From Lelliottia nimipressuralis (GTDB lineage: Bacteria; Pseudomonadota; Gammaproteobacteria; Enterobacterales; Enterobacteriaceae): a stretch of DNA of 64,000 bases. Below the pieces are notes generated by a model. The model was given only the letters and a program-made list of their open reading frames with translations. It was not told where the DNA came from and did not search any database. The stretch covers positions 186,001 to 250,000 of the forward strand of contig NZ_SOMG01000021.1 in assembly GCF_004402045.1 (NCBI RefSeq), in the 5' to 3' direction. The translations under genes were made by a program, and so were the position numbers. Shown in pieces: positions 21,628 to 33,258 of the stretch (its first letter is position 1; every line of letters begins with the position of its first letter).

Positions 21628-22083
21628 TCACCAGTCATTTCTTTCGCGTGCAACAGATTTTAATTGCTGATACTTCGCCCAGACTTTATGGGCATACACC
21701 ATGCGCTTTGGATAATTTTCTTTTTTAATCCCGGCGTTATAAGCACCGACGGCTTCCCAGTTATATCCGTAGACTTTAATCATGCCTGACAGAATCGATG
21801 CGCCTACCATAATAGAAGTACAAGGTTCTGTTATAAGTCTACGTTCGCTGATACCGCGTCGTTCAAGCTCCGAAAAGTGCGAGCTGTTAATTTGCATTAA
21901 TCCTACGTCAATTGTGCCATCATGATTTTTCCCGACAGCGTAGGGATTCATTCCTGATTCCACATTCGCAATGGCATAAAGTAAATAAGGGTCAACATGA
22001 TAATAATGCGCCGCCTTATCCCAGCAATTCGCCAATGCGCTTTGGCTTAATATCAATAACAGCAACAGTAATCGCTTCATCAT
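21628..22083 (-). CDS. IagB/IpgF-type small lytic transglycosylase
   Basis: A 151-residue periplasmic protein: signal peptide (about 1-18, ending ALA), then a goose-lysozyme-like SLT domain with catalytic Glu42 in AIANVESGMNPYAVG, followed by VGLMQINSSHF and AVGAYNAGIKK, all hallmarks of specialised transglycosylases linked to secretion systems and pili (IagB, IpgF, PilT-locus types). Such enzymes open local gaps in peptidoglycan for machine assembly. Between two chitinases and next to gspO, it may clear the wall for the GspD secretin (inference). A second ATG one codon in is equally possible. Confidence 0.88.
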   Translation of the reverse strand: MMKRLLLLLLILSQSALANCWDKAAHYYHVDPYLLYAIANVESGMNPYAVGKNHDGTIDVGLMQINSSHFSELERRGISERRLITEPCTSIMVGASILSGMIKVYGYNWEAVGAYNAGIKKENYPKRMVYAHKVWAKYQQLKSVARERNDW

Positions 22084-22141
22084 TCACCTGCGGTGGTACG
22101 TTTTATTTCTCCTCAAACACATCCTGTTAAATATTTTAGTT

Positions 22142-22173
22142 ACAGACCACACCCGAAGCGGGGTGTGGTCTGT
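22142..22173. terminator. 13-bp hairpin after the GH18 chitinase gene
   Basis: Perfect stem ACAGACCACACCC / GGGTGTGGTCTGT with a 6-base loop, 43 bases past the GH18 stop. There is no clear T tract on either side, so it may be an mRNA-stabilising 3' stem or a weak terminator. Confidence 0.6.
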
Positions 22174-22216
22174 GATTGTGGGCGGATATCACACCCACAA
22201 TTTCAGGCTCAGAAGA

Positions 22217-24958
<2,742 letters not shown>

Positions 24959-25202
24959 TTATTTGTGAAAATTAAAATAACCATGTATTCCATATAACAT
25001 GGGCGAGTCGTGAATAAGTCAGTTCAATAAAACTGCGGATAATACTTAATTGTGGAAAACATGTAGTACGCTAAAATATCCTCCATAAAAAGACATGAGC
25101 GATAATCCTTACAGCTTATGTTTCTTACAATACGCCGGGAATTAAATTAAATCCTTCCATTCCCTTATCGAAAAAATTTTAAAAAAAACTTGACCGCGCA
25201 AA

Positions 25203-26000
25203 TCAGAATGTGAATTGCAGCGTCTGGAGAATAAAAATAGTCAATCCAGCCAGTGACAACATCGGACCAAACGGAATAACGCTATTTTCTTTAACAGCTT
25301 TATAAAAAAGAAAATACAATGCGATACCGCTCAATGCAGCTGCCAGCAATAATGAAGGCAATGCCTGCCAGCCGCACCACGCCCCCAGCGCGGCCAGCAG
25401 TTTGAAATCACCGTAGCCCAATCCCTCACGACCGGTGGTCAGGCGAAATGCCCAGTAGATCAGCCACAGCGACAGGTAACCCGCCGCCGCGCCGTACAGC
25501 GCATCCGACAGCGGTAAGGTCTGAAAAAGCGCATGATTTAACAGCCCTGCCCACAGCAGCGGCTGCGTCAGACAATCCGGCAGCAGCAGGTGTTTCGCGT
25601 CTATCGCCGCCAGCGGCAACAGCCCACACCAGAGAACCCACAGCGAAATCAGCGCGGCCGCAGACGGGGCATACGCCGCCGTCAGGGCAAAAAACAGGGC
25701 ACTGGAAAGCTCAAGTAACAGCAGGCGCAGCGGGATCGCGGTCTGACAGCAACGGCAGCGCCCGCGCAGGCAGCACCAGCTCAGAACAGGAATATTTTCC
25801 CACCAGGAGAGCGTATGGGAACACCCCGGGCAGTGGGATGCCGGAAACAGCAGGTTCCCGGCCCCCACCTCTTCTTTGATGAGCGGAGGTATGCGTTCGA
25901 CCACCACGCCAAGAAAGCTGCCGAGAATGCCGCCAAGCGCACCGCTCAGGAGACACAGGGCGGGCATCTGGCTGCCCTGAAGCAGCGTCAATGAGTTCAT
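25203..26000 (-). CDS. gspO: GspO, prepilin peptidase / N-methyltransferase
   Basis: Inner-membrane aspartyl protease of 265 residues that cleaves the leaders of the pseudopilins GspG-K. It has the two-CxxC zinc domain (CPGCSHTL near 55-60; CCLRGRCRCC near 78-87), the first catalytic Asp region (AIDAKHLLLPDCLT) and the second GYGDFK motif, with about eight membrane helices. The ATG at 26000 overlaps the gspM stop (ATGA), so it ends the gspC-O operon. Upstream in-frame extension is not favoured. Confidence 0.94.
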   Translation of the reverse strand: MNSLTLLQGSQMPALCLLSGALGGILGSFLGVVVERIPPLIKEEVGAGNLLFPASHCPGCSHTLSWWENIPVLSWCCLRGRCRCCQTAIPLRLLLLELSSALFFALTAAYAPSAAALISLWVLWCGLLPLAAIDAKHLLLPDCLTQPLLWAGLLNHALFQTLPLSDALYGAAAGYLSLWLIYWAFRLTTGREGLGYGDFKLLAALGAWCGWQALPSLLLAAALSGIALYFLFYKAVKENSVIPFGPMLSLAGLTIFILQTLQFTF

Positions 26001-26482
26001 GCCGCTTTCGCCCACGAGAGTTTAATCTGCGCCTTAACGTCGCTGAGATGATCCACCGGGGTAAGATCCATTTTTTCCAGACGCACACCGGAGGTTAAAT
26101 TCACCTCCCTGAGCCAGCCCTTCAGTTCATACACGTTTATCCGGTCGATATTAAACGACATGGATTGACCATCCTGCTGAATATTACTCAGCGCAACATG
26201 GATCTCTTTGGCGCTCTCTTCCACCACGCTTCGTGGGTTACTGGTTTTTAATACTTTGGCCTGAAGATGGTTTTTATTAATTTCTTCGCGCATCCAGTTC
26301 AGGGTCTGTTTTTGTTTTTGCAGCGTGCTTTGTTCGTTTTTTATAATGCCATCCAGCGGGGTCATCACCCCGTACCAGATAAAGGCGCAACAGAGCGCCG
26401 TGCCGCACAGTTTAAACAGATTTCGCTCGCGCGGGCTGTAACGCAAATAACGCGCCTTTAATTGTCCCATTTTCTCTTTCAT
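25997..26482 (-). CDS. gspM: GspM, T2SS inner-membrane platform protein
   Basis: A 161-residue protein with a short cytoplasmic N-terminus, one membrane helix (about 25-42, ALCCAFIWYGVM), a coiled-coil segment (about 48-75) and a periplasmic ferredoxin-like domain. GspM binds GspL and stabilises the platform that couples the ATPase to the pseudopilus. Sequence is poorly conserved in the family; assignment rests on topology and its place between gspL and gspO. Start codon overlaps the gspL stop. Confidence 0.9.
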   Translation of the reverse strand: MKEKMGQLKARYLRYSPRERNLFKLCGTALCCAFIWYGVMTPLDGIIKNEQSTLQKQKQTLNWMREEINKNHLQAKVLKTSNPRSVVEESAKEIHVALSNIQQDGQSMSFNIDRINVYELKGWLREVNLTSGVRLEKMDLTPVDHLSDVKAQIKLSWAKAA

Positions 26483-27609
26483 TTATATTTCCCTGTGATG
26501 ATAGCGGTATAAGGCGCTTCACTGGAGACCGGCTGCAGCGTAAAGTCGAAGGTGTCACTCGCCTTATTGACGAACGCCTGCAACGCCGTGGGATCCATTG
26601 AGCTGATGTTCAGCGTGAGCTGATTCTGCGTGTCGTCGTATCCGACTTCGCTCAGCTCGACAGAAGGGAGCGTTTGCTTAATCTGATCCAACGCGTCCAG
26701 TTGAAGAAAGAATCCTTTCTTCTCTTTCTTAATGTTCTGCCCGAAGTGGTATTTCAGGTTGGTGGTCTGGCGCAGCGTCGGGAAGTAGTGCTGGGCCAGC
26801 TCAACCATCTGCTGCTGTGCCAGGTTTTCCTGGTTGGTCAGCATCCAGGCCATGCCGACGCGGGGGCCAATCAGCAGCCCCAGGCTCAGCACCGCCACGG
26901 CGGCGATGGCCGATTTCGCATAGCGGAAGCCGGCGCTCTCGCCTTTGGCAGAAAAATCACCGTGCAGCAGATTGGCTTTGCAGCTTTTCCACTGCGGCTG
27001 GATCAGCACCAGCGGATGCTGCCAGGCCAGCTGCTCATCCACCTGAACGCCCGCTGGCGCATCGCCGTAGCAGACGATGTCACCTGTGCACTGCTGGCTC
27101 AGCAGCAGCGGCAGCAGCGCGGCGTCGGTTTCACAGGCGCCAAACGGTGAGTAGCGCATCCAGTAGCCGCTGTCGGTGGAAACCAGCGTGCTCCCGCCCT
27201 CGGCCACCGGCAGCAGGATCGCATCCGGCAGCACCTGCACCACCGTCAGCCCGGCATCGGCACAGCGGTTGAGCCAGTGATGGAGGCGGTCAGCATCGAT
27301 AGCGACGGCGTCGACGTCCCGTCCTTTCTTGTTGAGCACCGTCCAGTGGAGGTTGTCCACGTCGCCAATCAGCGTTTCTTCTGCCAGCCACGAGAATTCA
27401 ACATTCCCTTTTTTTGGCAACGTGAAATGACGGAAAATCATCTCGCTGGCGGGCAGCAGCAGACATACCCTGGCCGCTAACGCGTGACCGGCGAGTTCCG
27501 CCAGTGACGCCAGTCCCTGGCGTTGTTCCACCTGGTCGCTACCGGACTCGCACCACATTATGTTCCCGTCCTCGTGCGTGTCGGGACGAATAAAAAGCAC
27601 CTGTTTCAT
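26479..27609 (-). CDS. gspL: GspL, T2SS platform protein recruiting GspE
   Basis: A 376-residue bitopic protein. The cytoplasmic actin-like domain (about 1-230) binds the N-terminus of GspE; one membrane helix lies near 237-257 (AIAAVAVLSLGLLIGP), followed by a periplasmic ferredoxin-like domain that pairs with GspM. The gene order K-L-M is that of E. coli. It begins 15 bases after the gspK stop. Confidence 0.92.
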   Translation of the reverse strand: MKQVLFIRPDTHEDGNIMWCESGSDQVEQRQGLASLAELAGHALAARVCLLLPASEMIFRHFTLPKKGNVEFSWLAEETLIGDVDNLHWTVLNKKGRDVDAVAIDADRLHHWLNRCADAGLTVVQVLPDAILLPVAEGGSTLVSTDSGYWMRYSPFGACETDAALLPLLLSQQCTGDIVCYGDAPAGVQVDEQLAWQHPLVLIQPQWKSCKANLLHGDFSAKGESAGFRYAKSAIAAVAVLSLGLLIGPRVGMAWMLTNQENLAQQQMVELAQHYFPTLRQTTNLKYHFGQNIKKEKKGFFLQLDALDQIKQTLPSVELSEVGYDDTQNQLTLNISSMDPTALQAFVNKASDTFDFTLQPVSSEAPYTAIITGKYK

Positions 27610-27624
27610 AGAGTTCGTCTTGTG

Positions 27625-28641
27625 TTATTCAGCCATTCGGTAGCGGCGTTGCCAGGTAATAACCTTCCCGGCTTCATTATCAACATGAAGCTGGCTGACG
27701 ACGCGCAGCGTTAAATCGTCGGTATTGCCGGTACTGTTGACCCGGAAATAGCTACTGTTCACCGCAAGCAACGCCTGAACCTGCTTGAGGGCGTCTTTGG
27801 TCTGCGGATAATTTGTCTCAAGCTCCTTCAGGAACGCCTCCATCGACTCCCAGCCCTCTTCCGGGCGGGAGGCGATAAGCCGGGCGGCCTCGTCTTCGCT
27901 CAGCGAGCCGATAAACAGCGCGGCCAGCAGCGGCGCCTGTTCCCTGGTCAACGTATTCACGTCCACCTTGCTGGCGCTGTCGGGTAAGGCACACAGCACT
28001 TTGCTGACCTTCCCGTAGGCCGCCGCCGGAAACGCGGGCAACAGCTTGAGTTCGCCCGGGGTGCGCATCATCTGATTCGCGGGCTGGCGCGCTGGCTGCA
28101 CGCCAGCCCAGGCATCCGTCTCCAGCCCCTCTTTTGCCGTCGCGGTATCGCCGTCGAGATAGTCCAGCAGCTGCTGGTAAATCTCTTCAGCGTCACCCGC
28201 GGAAATGCCGCTGTCGGCCAGGAGCTGCTCGACGATGCGTTCTTTCACCGGTTTTTCCGGCAGGGCACCTGCGGTCTGTACCGCTGGCGTTTGATCTGCC
28301 GCCAGCAGGTTATTGACGTTAAAACAGGTCTGGGCATCCTCAGCCTGGCTCACCACGGTGTAGTTTTCACCTTCGGTTTCGACCGGCTCCGTCCATTCGC
28401 CCTTCGGCGACAGCCCTTTGCTCTCGCCGCTGGCGTAGGTCTGGAGCCGATCCTCAATCGTTTTTTGCTGGCTCTGAATGGACCAGCGCAGCTGCTGCTG
28501 GCTCACCTGATAGCGGGTTTTCTGCAGATTGCGGCAGAACTGCTGGCTGATTTTGGCGGCCAGGGCCGACATCATGACCAGCAAAATTAGCACCACCAGC
28601 AGCGCGACACCGCGCTGTTTTCGTACCGATTTTCCGCTCAT
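27625..28641 (-). CDS. gspK: GspK, minor pseudopilin at the pseudopilus tip
   Basis: A 338-residue type IV pilin-like protein with a prepilin leader (RKQRGVALLVVLILLVMMSAL, cleavage after Gly), lacking the usual Glu5 as is normal for GspK, and a large alpha-helical insertion domain (about 110-260). GspK caps the pseudopilus with GspI and GspJ. ATG overlaps the gspJ stop (ATGA). Length is standard for the family. Confidence 0.94.
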   Translation of the reverse strand: MSGKSVRKQRGVALLVVLILLVMMSALAAKISQQFCRNLQKTRYQVSQQQLRWSIQSQQKTIEDRLQTYASGESKGLSPKGEWTEPVETEGENYTVVSQAEDAQTCFNVNNLLAADQTPAVQTAGALPEKPVKERIVEQLLADSGISAGDAEEIYQQLLDYLDGDTATAKEGLETDAWAGVQPARQPANQMMRTPGELKLLPAFPAAAYGKVSKVLCALPDSASKVDVNTLTREQAPLLAALFIGSLSEDEAARLIASRPEEGWESMEAFLKELETNYPQTKDALKQVQALLAVNSSYFRVNSTGNTDDLTLRVVSQLHVDNEAGKVITWQRRYRMAE

Positions 28642-29258
28642 TTATTCTCTCCTGACGGGGCGGGAACCGGCTGCGGTTGCGCAGGCGTCGCCGCATCCGG
28701 GATATTCCCCGGGGTAGTAAACACCCAGCGCCAGGTATCGCCGTTCTCCATGGTCAGCAGCAGCTCTACGCCGTCCGGCTGGTGTGCCGTATCGGTCCAT
28801 TTGCTCTGCCAGCCTGCTTTCCAGAAACGCCACGACATCTCTTTAATATCGCTGAGGATCGGCACCTCTTCCGGCTTCGCATCCGCAGGGCCGTCGATGA
28901 CTGGCCAGATGTCCCGCCACAGCGTTTTATCTTTTAACCGCCAGCGCACGCGCTCCAGCTGAACCTGACCGCTCACGCCGTTCAGCGTGGTCAGTTCCAG
29001 GCCGTCATCCCCCAGGACAAATACGTCAGGCTCATTGCGCGGGGCACGCGCCTGAAGCTGGAAGAAATCCCGCTCCAGCAGGTTATAGGCGCGCTGAAGC
29101 TGGTTTAACCGGGTGGCCGCCACGTCGGTGGCGTTAGACGTGCGCATCGCCCCGTCAAGGATTTGCCAGGCAAGCAAGCTGATGACCGCAAAGATGGTCA
29201 GCGCAATCATGATCTCCAGCAGCGTAAAGCCCTGCTGACGCTGAGTGTGCTTACTCAT
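28638..29258 (-). CDS. gspJ: GspJ, minor pseudopilin
   Basis: A 206-residue minor pseudopilin with prepilin motif QRQQGFTLLEIMIALTIFA (processing after Gly10, Glu5 of the mature form present). The C-terminal globular domain forms the tip complex with GspI and GspK. Overlaps gspI by four bases. The C-terminus is Pro/Ala-rich (PAQPQPVPAP). Confidence 0.94.
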   Translation of the reverse strand: MSKHTQRQQGFTLLEIMIALTIFAVISLLAWQILDGAMRTSNATDVAATRLNQLQRAYNLLERDFFQLQARAPRNEPDVFVLGDDGLELTTLNGVSGQVQLERVRWRLKDKTLWRDIWPVIDGPADAKPEEVPILSDIKEMSWRFWKAGWQSKWTDTAHQPDGVELLLTMENGDTWRWVFTTPGNIPDAATPAQPQPVPAPSGENK

Positions 29259-29629
29259 TTCGCCTCTCCGGGTTCCATCACCTGCAGGGTAATCACTGGC
29301 TTATCTTCATCGCCCTCGGCGTACACCTGCACCTCATCGGCAAAGCGATTTTCCGCGGTTTTTACCCGCTGCTTGCGCCAGGTCCAGTTTCTGCCGCCCA
29401 TCGTTTCCGTACCCGTTTGCAGGGCATCCGGGAACGGCGTGTTGCTCAGTTTTGCCTCCGCCAGCTGGTTTTCCGCCACCCAGCTCGCCTGCAGCGAGTC
29501 GCCCAGGCCATGGGTGAAGCGCACGTTCAGCGAGACGGAGTTCATCAGCGCCAGCGCAGCGGTGGAGAAAATGACCAGCGCGACCATCACTTCCAGCAGG
29601 GTCATCCCCTGTTCTTTGCGTTTAGTCAT
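29255..29629 (-). CDS. gspI: GspI, minor pseudopilin
   Basis: A 124-residue minor pseudopilin with motif KEQGMTLLEVMVALVIF: processing after Gly8, Glu5 present. GspI starts assembly of the tip complex. Its start overlaps the end of gspH by eight bases, a sign of translational coupling. Confidence 0.94.
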   Translation of the reverse strand: MTKRKEQGMTLLEVMVALVIFSTAALALMNSVSLNVRFTHGLGDSLQASWVAENQLAEAKLSNTPFPDALQTGTETMGGRNWTWRKQRVKTAENRFADEVQVYAEGDEDKPVITLQVMEPGEAK

Positions 29630-30107
29630 CGTTCTCTACCGACACCGGTGATGCGCCCTGCGACACCACGCTAAAGCTCTGCTTTTTGTCGAAACTCTGC
29701 AGCTCAAGCCTGAAACGACTGATCTCCCCGTCCGGTAAAAAGACTATCTGCGGCGTCGCGTCCGTTGTGGCAGCAATGCGCTGCGGCGACAGCGAGACGT
29801 GCATCTCTTCCGGGAACGCGCCGTGGGTGACAATGCGCCCGGCGGTTAACGGCTCCCAGTGACGCTCGCCGTCTTTTTTGGCCCAGGCGACCAGCTGATA
29901 TTCAGACGTTGTGACCACCAGTCCGACGATATTTCCGTCCATCACCGCGCGGTCTGAACCATATTCAACGAGGGCTTTTAACTGCTGACCGAAAATATCC
30001 GCACCGCTGCGTGAGGGAATAGTCGAAACGACCATCATGGCGCAGCTGGCAAATATCACCAGCGCCAGAATAATTTCCAGCAAAGTAAACCCACGTTGCT
30101 TATTCAT
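29622..30107 (-). CDS. gspH: GspH, minor pseudopilin
   Basis: A 161-residue minor pseudopilin with leader MNKQRG followed by FTLLEIILALVIFASC; the mature protein keeps Glu5. GspH links the tip complex to the GspG filament. It shares one base with the gspG stop (TAATG arrangement). Confidence 0.94.
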   Translation of the reverse strand: MNKQRGFTLLEIILALVIFASCAMMVVSTIPSRSGADIFGQQLKALVEYGSDRAVMDGNIVGLVVTTSEYQLVAWAKKDGERHWEPLTAGRIVTHGAFPEEMHVSLSPQRIAATTDATPQIVFLPDGEISRFRLELQSFDKKQSFSVVSQGASPVSVENDD

Positions 30108-30556
30108 TACTTCTCTTTTTTATCTAAAGACCAGTTGGTAATATCATCAGCCGTATTAGCTTCGGCATCCGGACCCGCAGAGAAAACATCCACCGCGCCA
30201 TGTTCACCCGGGCTGACCAGAATATAATCATTGCCCCACGGATCTTCCGGCAGGCGGCGAATATAGCCGTCGTCACGGTAGTTTTTCGGGATCGGCGCGA
30301 TTTCAGGTTTGGTGACCAGCGCCTGTAAACCCTGTTCGGTGGTGGGATAACGGTGGTTATCCAGCTTGTACATATCCAGCGAACCCTCCAGCGCCACGAT
30401 ATCGCTGGTCGCTTTCTGGCTGTCCGCTTTCTCTTTGTTACCCATTAAATTTGGCACCACCATACTGGCGAGGACGCCAAGAATAACGATGACCACCATT
30501 AATTCGAGCAAAGTAAACCCGGCCTGACGCTTCAGGCTATTTCGTTTTAAAGACAT
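30107..30556 (-). CDS. gspG: GspG, major pseudopilin
   Basis: The main pseudopilus subunit, 149 residues. The prepilin motif RQAGFTLLELMVVIVILG shows cleavage after Gly and the conserved Glu5. The C-terminal calcium-binding region (DPWGNDYILVSPGEHGAVDVFSAGPDAE) is intact. The high match to known GspG proteins makes it the clearest anchor of the operon. Two bases separate it from gspF. Confidence 0.97.
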   Translation of the reverse strand: MSLKRNSLKRQAGFTLLELMVVIVILGVLASMVVPNLMGNKEKADSQKATSDIVALEGSLDMYKLDNHRYPTTEQGLQALVTKPEIAPIPKNYRDDGYIRRLPEDPWGNDYILVSPGEHGAVDVFSAGPDAEANTADDITNWSLDKKEK

Positions 30557-30558
30557 AG

Positions 30559-31767
30559 TTAACCCACCATATTATTGAGCTGAAGAAGTGGTTGTAATAT
30601 TGACAGCACGATAAATAAGACGACTGTCGCCATTGTCACCACCAGTGCCGGTTCAAATACCGACAGTGTTAAAGTAATTCGATGCTGTAATGCCGATTCC
30701 TGGTTTTCCGCGGCGCGATCCATTAATGAACCCAATTCCCCGCTCTCTTCGCCGGAGGCAATCATGTACAGCATGGTTGGCGGAAAGAGTTTCGCCTGGT
30801 CCAGCGCGTTATACAGAGATGCCCCCTGACGCACGGTATCCGCCGCCTGCTCCAGCACCTGCCGGGCATAGAGATTTTCGATCCCGTCCATCGCGATATA
30901 CATCCCTTCCAGCAGCGGCACGCTACTGGCCTGCAGAATGCTGAGCGTGCGGATATAGCGCGCGCTGTTGATGGCGCAGACCAGCTTTTTGATCGGCGAG
31001 CCGTTCACCAGCCAGCTGTTCCAGCGAAAACGGTTTGCTTTTTTCTTCAGCCACGCCTTAAAGCCCACAGCCGCGCCAAAGAAACCACCCGCAATGTAGA
31101 TCCCGTACGCCTGCAGGAAATCGCTCACCGCGATCAGCGTGCGGGTGGTGATCGGCAGCTGCTGCTTCATATGCACAAACTGCTCGATCACCTGCGGCAC
31201 CACCGCCACCAGCAGGATGCTGATGACCGCTACGGCGACCACCGTCAGGGTAATCGGGTAAACCATCGCCTGCGTCAGCTTGCTTTTCATCTTCTGACGC
31301 TGCTCGTTGTACTCCGCCAGCTTCTCCAGCACGTCGCCGAGGTGGCCGGTTTTCTCCCCGGCCATCACCAGCGTGCAGTAGAGCTTGTCGAAGGTGCGCG
31401 GGAACTGGCTGAAGGCGTCAAAGAGGGTATGGCCTTCCACCACTTTCTCGCGGATTTCGACCACCATCGCCGCCAGCTTTTTGTCTTCCGTCTGCTTCGA
31501 AATGGCCTTCAGGGCGCTTTCCAGCGGCAGCGACGCATTGACCAGCGTCGACAGCTGACGGGTAAACATCGACAGCACCGGCACCGAGAGTTTGGCCCCG
31601 GTTTTGGCTTTTGCGCTGGCCGCGTTTTCATGGGTTTCGGTGATGGTGAGCGGCATCAGCTTCTGCTCGCGCAGCGACTGGCGCACCTGCTTTGGCCCTT
31701 CCGCCTGCAGCGTGCCGCGCTGGGTTTTCCCGGCGGCATCGGTGGCGGTCCACGCGTAGAAAGCCAT
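30559..31767 (-). CDS. gspF: GspF, T2SS polytopic platform protein
   Basis: A 402-residue inner-membrane protein with two GspF domains (about 70-190 and 270-395), each holding a conserved AGE..G motif (VMAGEKTGHLGDVLEKLAEY; IASGEESGELGSLMDRAA), and three membrane helices. It forms the rotor-like base under the pseudopilus. Its ATG shares one base with the gspE stop. Confidence 0.96.
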   Translation of the reverse strand: MAFYAWTATDAAGKTQRGTLQAEGPKQVRQSLREQKLMPLTITETHENAASAKAKTGAKLSVPVLSMFTRQLSTLVNASLPLESALKAISKQTEDKKLAAMVVEIREKVVEGHTLFDAFSQFPRTFDKLYCTLVMAGEKTGHLGDVLEKLAEYNEQRQKMKSKLTQAMVYPITLTVVAVAVISILLVAVVPQVIEQFVHMKQQLPITTRTLIAVSDFLQAYGIYIAGGFFGAAVGFKAWLKKKANRFRWNSWLVNGSPIKKLVCAINSARYIRTLSILQASSVPLLEGMYIAMDGIENLYARQVLEQAADTVRQGASLYNALDQAKLFPPTMLYMIASGEESGELGSLMDRAAENQESALQHRITLTLSVFEPALVVTMATVVLFIVLSILQPLLQLNNMVG

Positions 31768-33245
31768 TATTCATCGCCTCCACGCTCGGCGGTCACGCGC
31801 ATCACCTCTTCCAGCGAGGTGATGCCGCTGATGACTTTCATCAGGCCGTTTTCGCGCAGGCTGTAGGCCTGTTTGAAAAGCTCGGTCTCAATGGACATTT
31901 CATCTTTGTCTTCATGAATGGCGCGGCGCATGGTGCTGTCGACCACCAGAAACTCGTGAATGCCCGCGCGTCCCTGATACCCGCTCTGGCGGCAGTGCTC
32001 GCAGCCGACGGCGCGATAGATGGCCTTCGGCGGCGTATCCATAAAGCTAAACAGCGCTTTTTCATTGTCATCCAGCGGACTGGTGGTACGGCAGTGCGGA
32101 CACAGCCGACGCACCAGACGCTGGGCAATGACGCCGAGTAGCGACGAACCGATCAAAAAAGATTCGAGGCCCATATCCCGCAGGCGGGTGATCGCCCCCG
32201 CCGCACTGTTGGTGTGCAGCGTAGACATGACCAGGTGACCGGTGAGCGACGCCTGCACCGCAATTTGCGCGGTTTCGCCGTCACGGATTTCCCCGATCAT
32301 CACCACGTCCGGATCCTGACGCAAAATGGCGCGCAGGCCGCGGGCAAAGGTCATGTCCACGCGCGGGTTGACCTGCGTCTGTCCCACCCCTTCCAGCTCG
32401 TACTCAATCGGGTCTTCGACGGTCAGAATGTTGCGTTCATGCCCGTTCAGCGCCGAAAGGATGGCGTACAGGGTGGTACTTTTACCGGAGCCTGTCGGCC
32501 CGGTGACCAGGATAATGCCGTGGGGGCGACCAATCAGCCCTTTCAGTTTTTCCAGCTCTTCATCAATCAGTCCGAGCTTGTTGATATCCGGCTTCAGGTT
32601 GCTCTTATCGAGCAAACGCATGACCACGCGCTCGCCGTACTGCGAAGGAATGGTCGACACGCGCACGTCGATCGCTTTACGGCCAATGCGCAGCGAAATA
32701 CGCCCATCCTGCGGCAGACGCTTTTCGGCAATGTCGAGCTTCGACATGACTTTAATGCGCGATACCAGCAGCGGCGCCAGTTTACGAGCAGGCTGCAGCA
32801 CCGGGCGCAGCACGCCGTCAACGCGAAAACGGATGCTCAGCGTGCGCTCAAAGGTTTCGATATGGATATCCGATGCGCCGTCTTTCACCGCCTCGCCGAG
32901 AATGGCGTTGATCAGGCGGATCACCGGCGAGTTTTCGTCGTTATCGAGCAGATCTTCGTTGTCCGGGATCTCCTCGGTTAACGCCATCAGATCGATATCC
33001 GCATCCATGTCGTCCACCAGCTGCTGCGAAACGCCGCTGTTCTGCTGCCAGATTTTGGCCAGCATTTCATCGAACGCTTCGGCGCTCAGCGTCTCGGGCA
33101 CAAAGGCGCGCCCCAGCACCCGGCGCATCTCCAGCAGGGCGAACGCGGGCACGTCTTCACGGATATAGACCACGTCGTTCCAGTACAGGATGCCGTTGTC
33201 TTTCGCGAAGCTGCTGGTGCAAAGCTGTTTCGTCAGTTCATCCAC
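31767..33245 (-). CDS. gspE: GspE, T2SS cytoplasmic ATPase
   Basis: A 492-residue secretion ATPase that powers pseudopilus growth. Walker [10 protein letters not shown] (near 255), Asp box ([18 protein letters not shown]), Walker B ([11 protein letters not shown]), His box (STLHTNSA) and the zinc-binding pair CPHC...CEHC (near 405 and 440) are all intact. The start is GTG at 33245, 13 bases after gspD; an ATG four bases on is out of frame. Confidence 0.96.
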   Translation of the reverse strand: MDELTKQLCTSSFAKDNGILYWNDVVYIREDVPAFALLEMRRVLGRAFVPETLSAEAFDEMLAKIWQQNSGVSQQLVDDMDADIDLMALTEEIPDNEDLLDNDENSPVIRLINAILGEAVKDGASDIHIETFERTLSIRFRVDGVLRPVLQPARKLAPLLVSRIKVMSKLDIAEKRLPQDGRISLRIGRKAIDVRVSTIPSQYGERVVMRLLDKSNLKPDINKLGLIDEELEKLKGLIGRPHGIILVTGPTGSGKSTTLYAILSALNGHERNILTVEDPIEYELEGVGQTQVNPRVDMTFARGLRAILRQDPDVVMIGEIRDGETAQIAVQASLTGHLVMSTLHTNSAAGAITRLRDMGLESFLIGSSLLGVIAQRLVRRLCPHCRTTSPLDDNEKALFSFMDTPPKAIYRAVGCEHCRQSGYQGRAGIHEFLVVDSTMRRAIHEDKDEMSIETELFKQAYSLRENGLMKVISGITSLEEVMRVTAERGGDE

Positions 33246-33258
33246 GCATCACCTCCGC

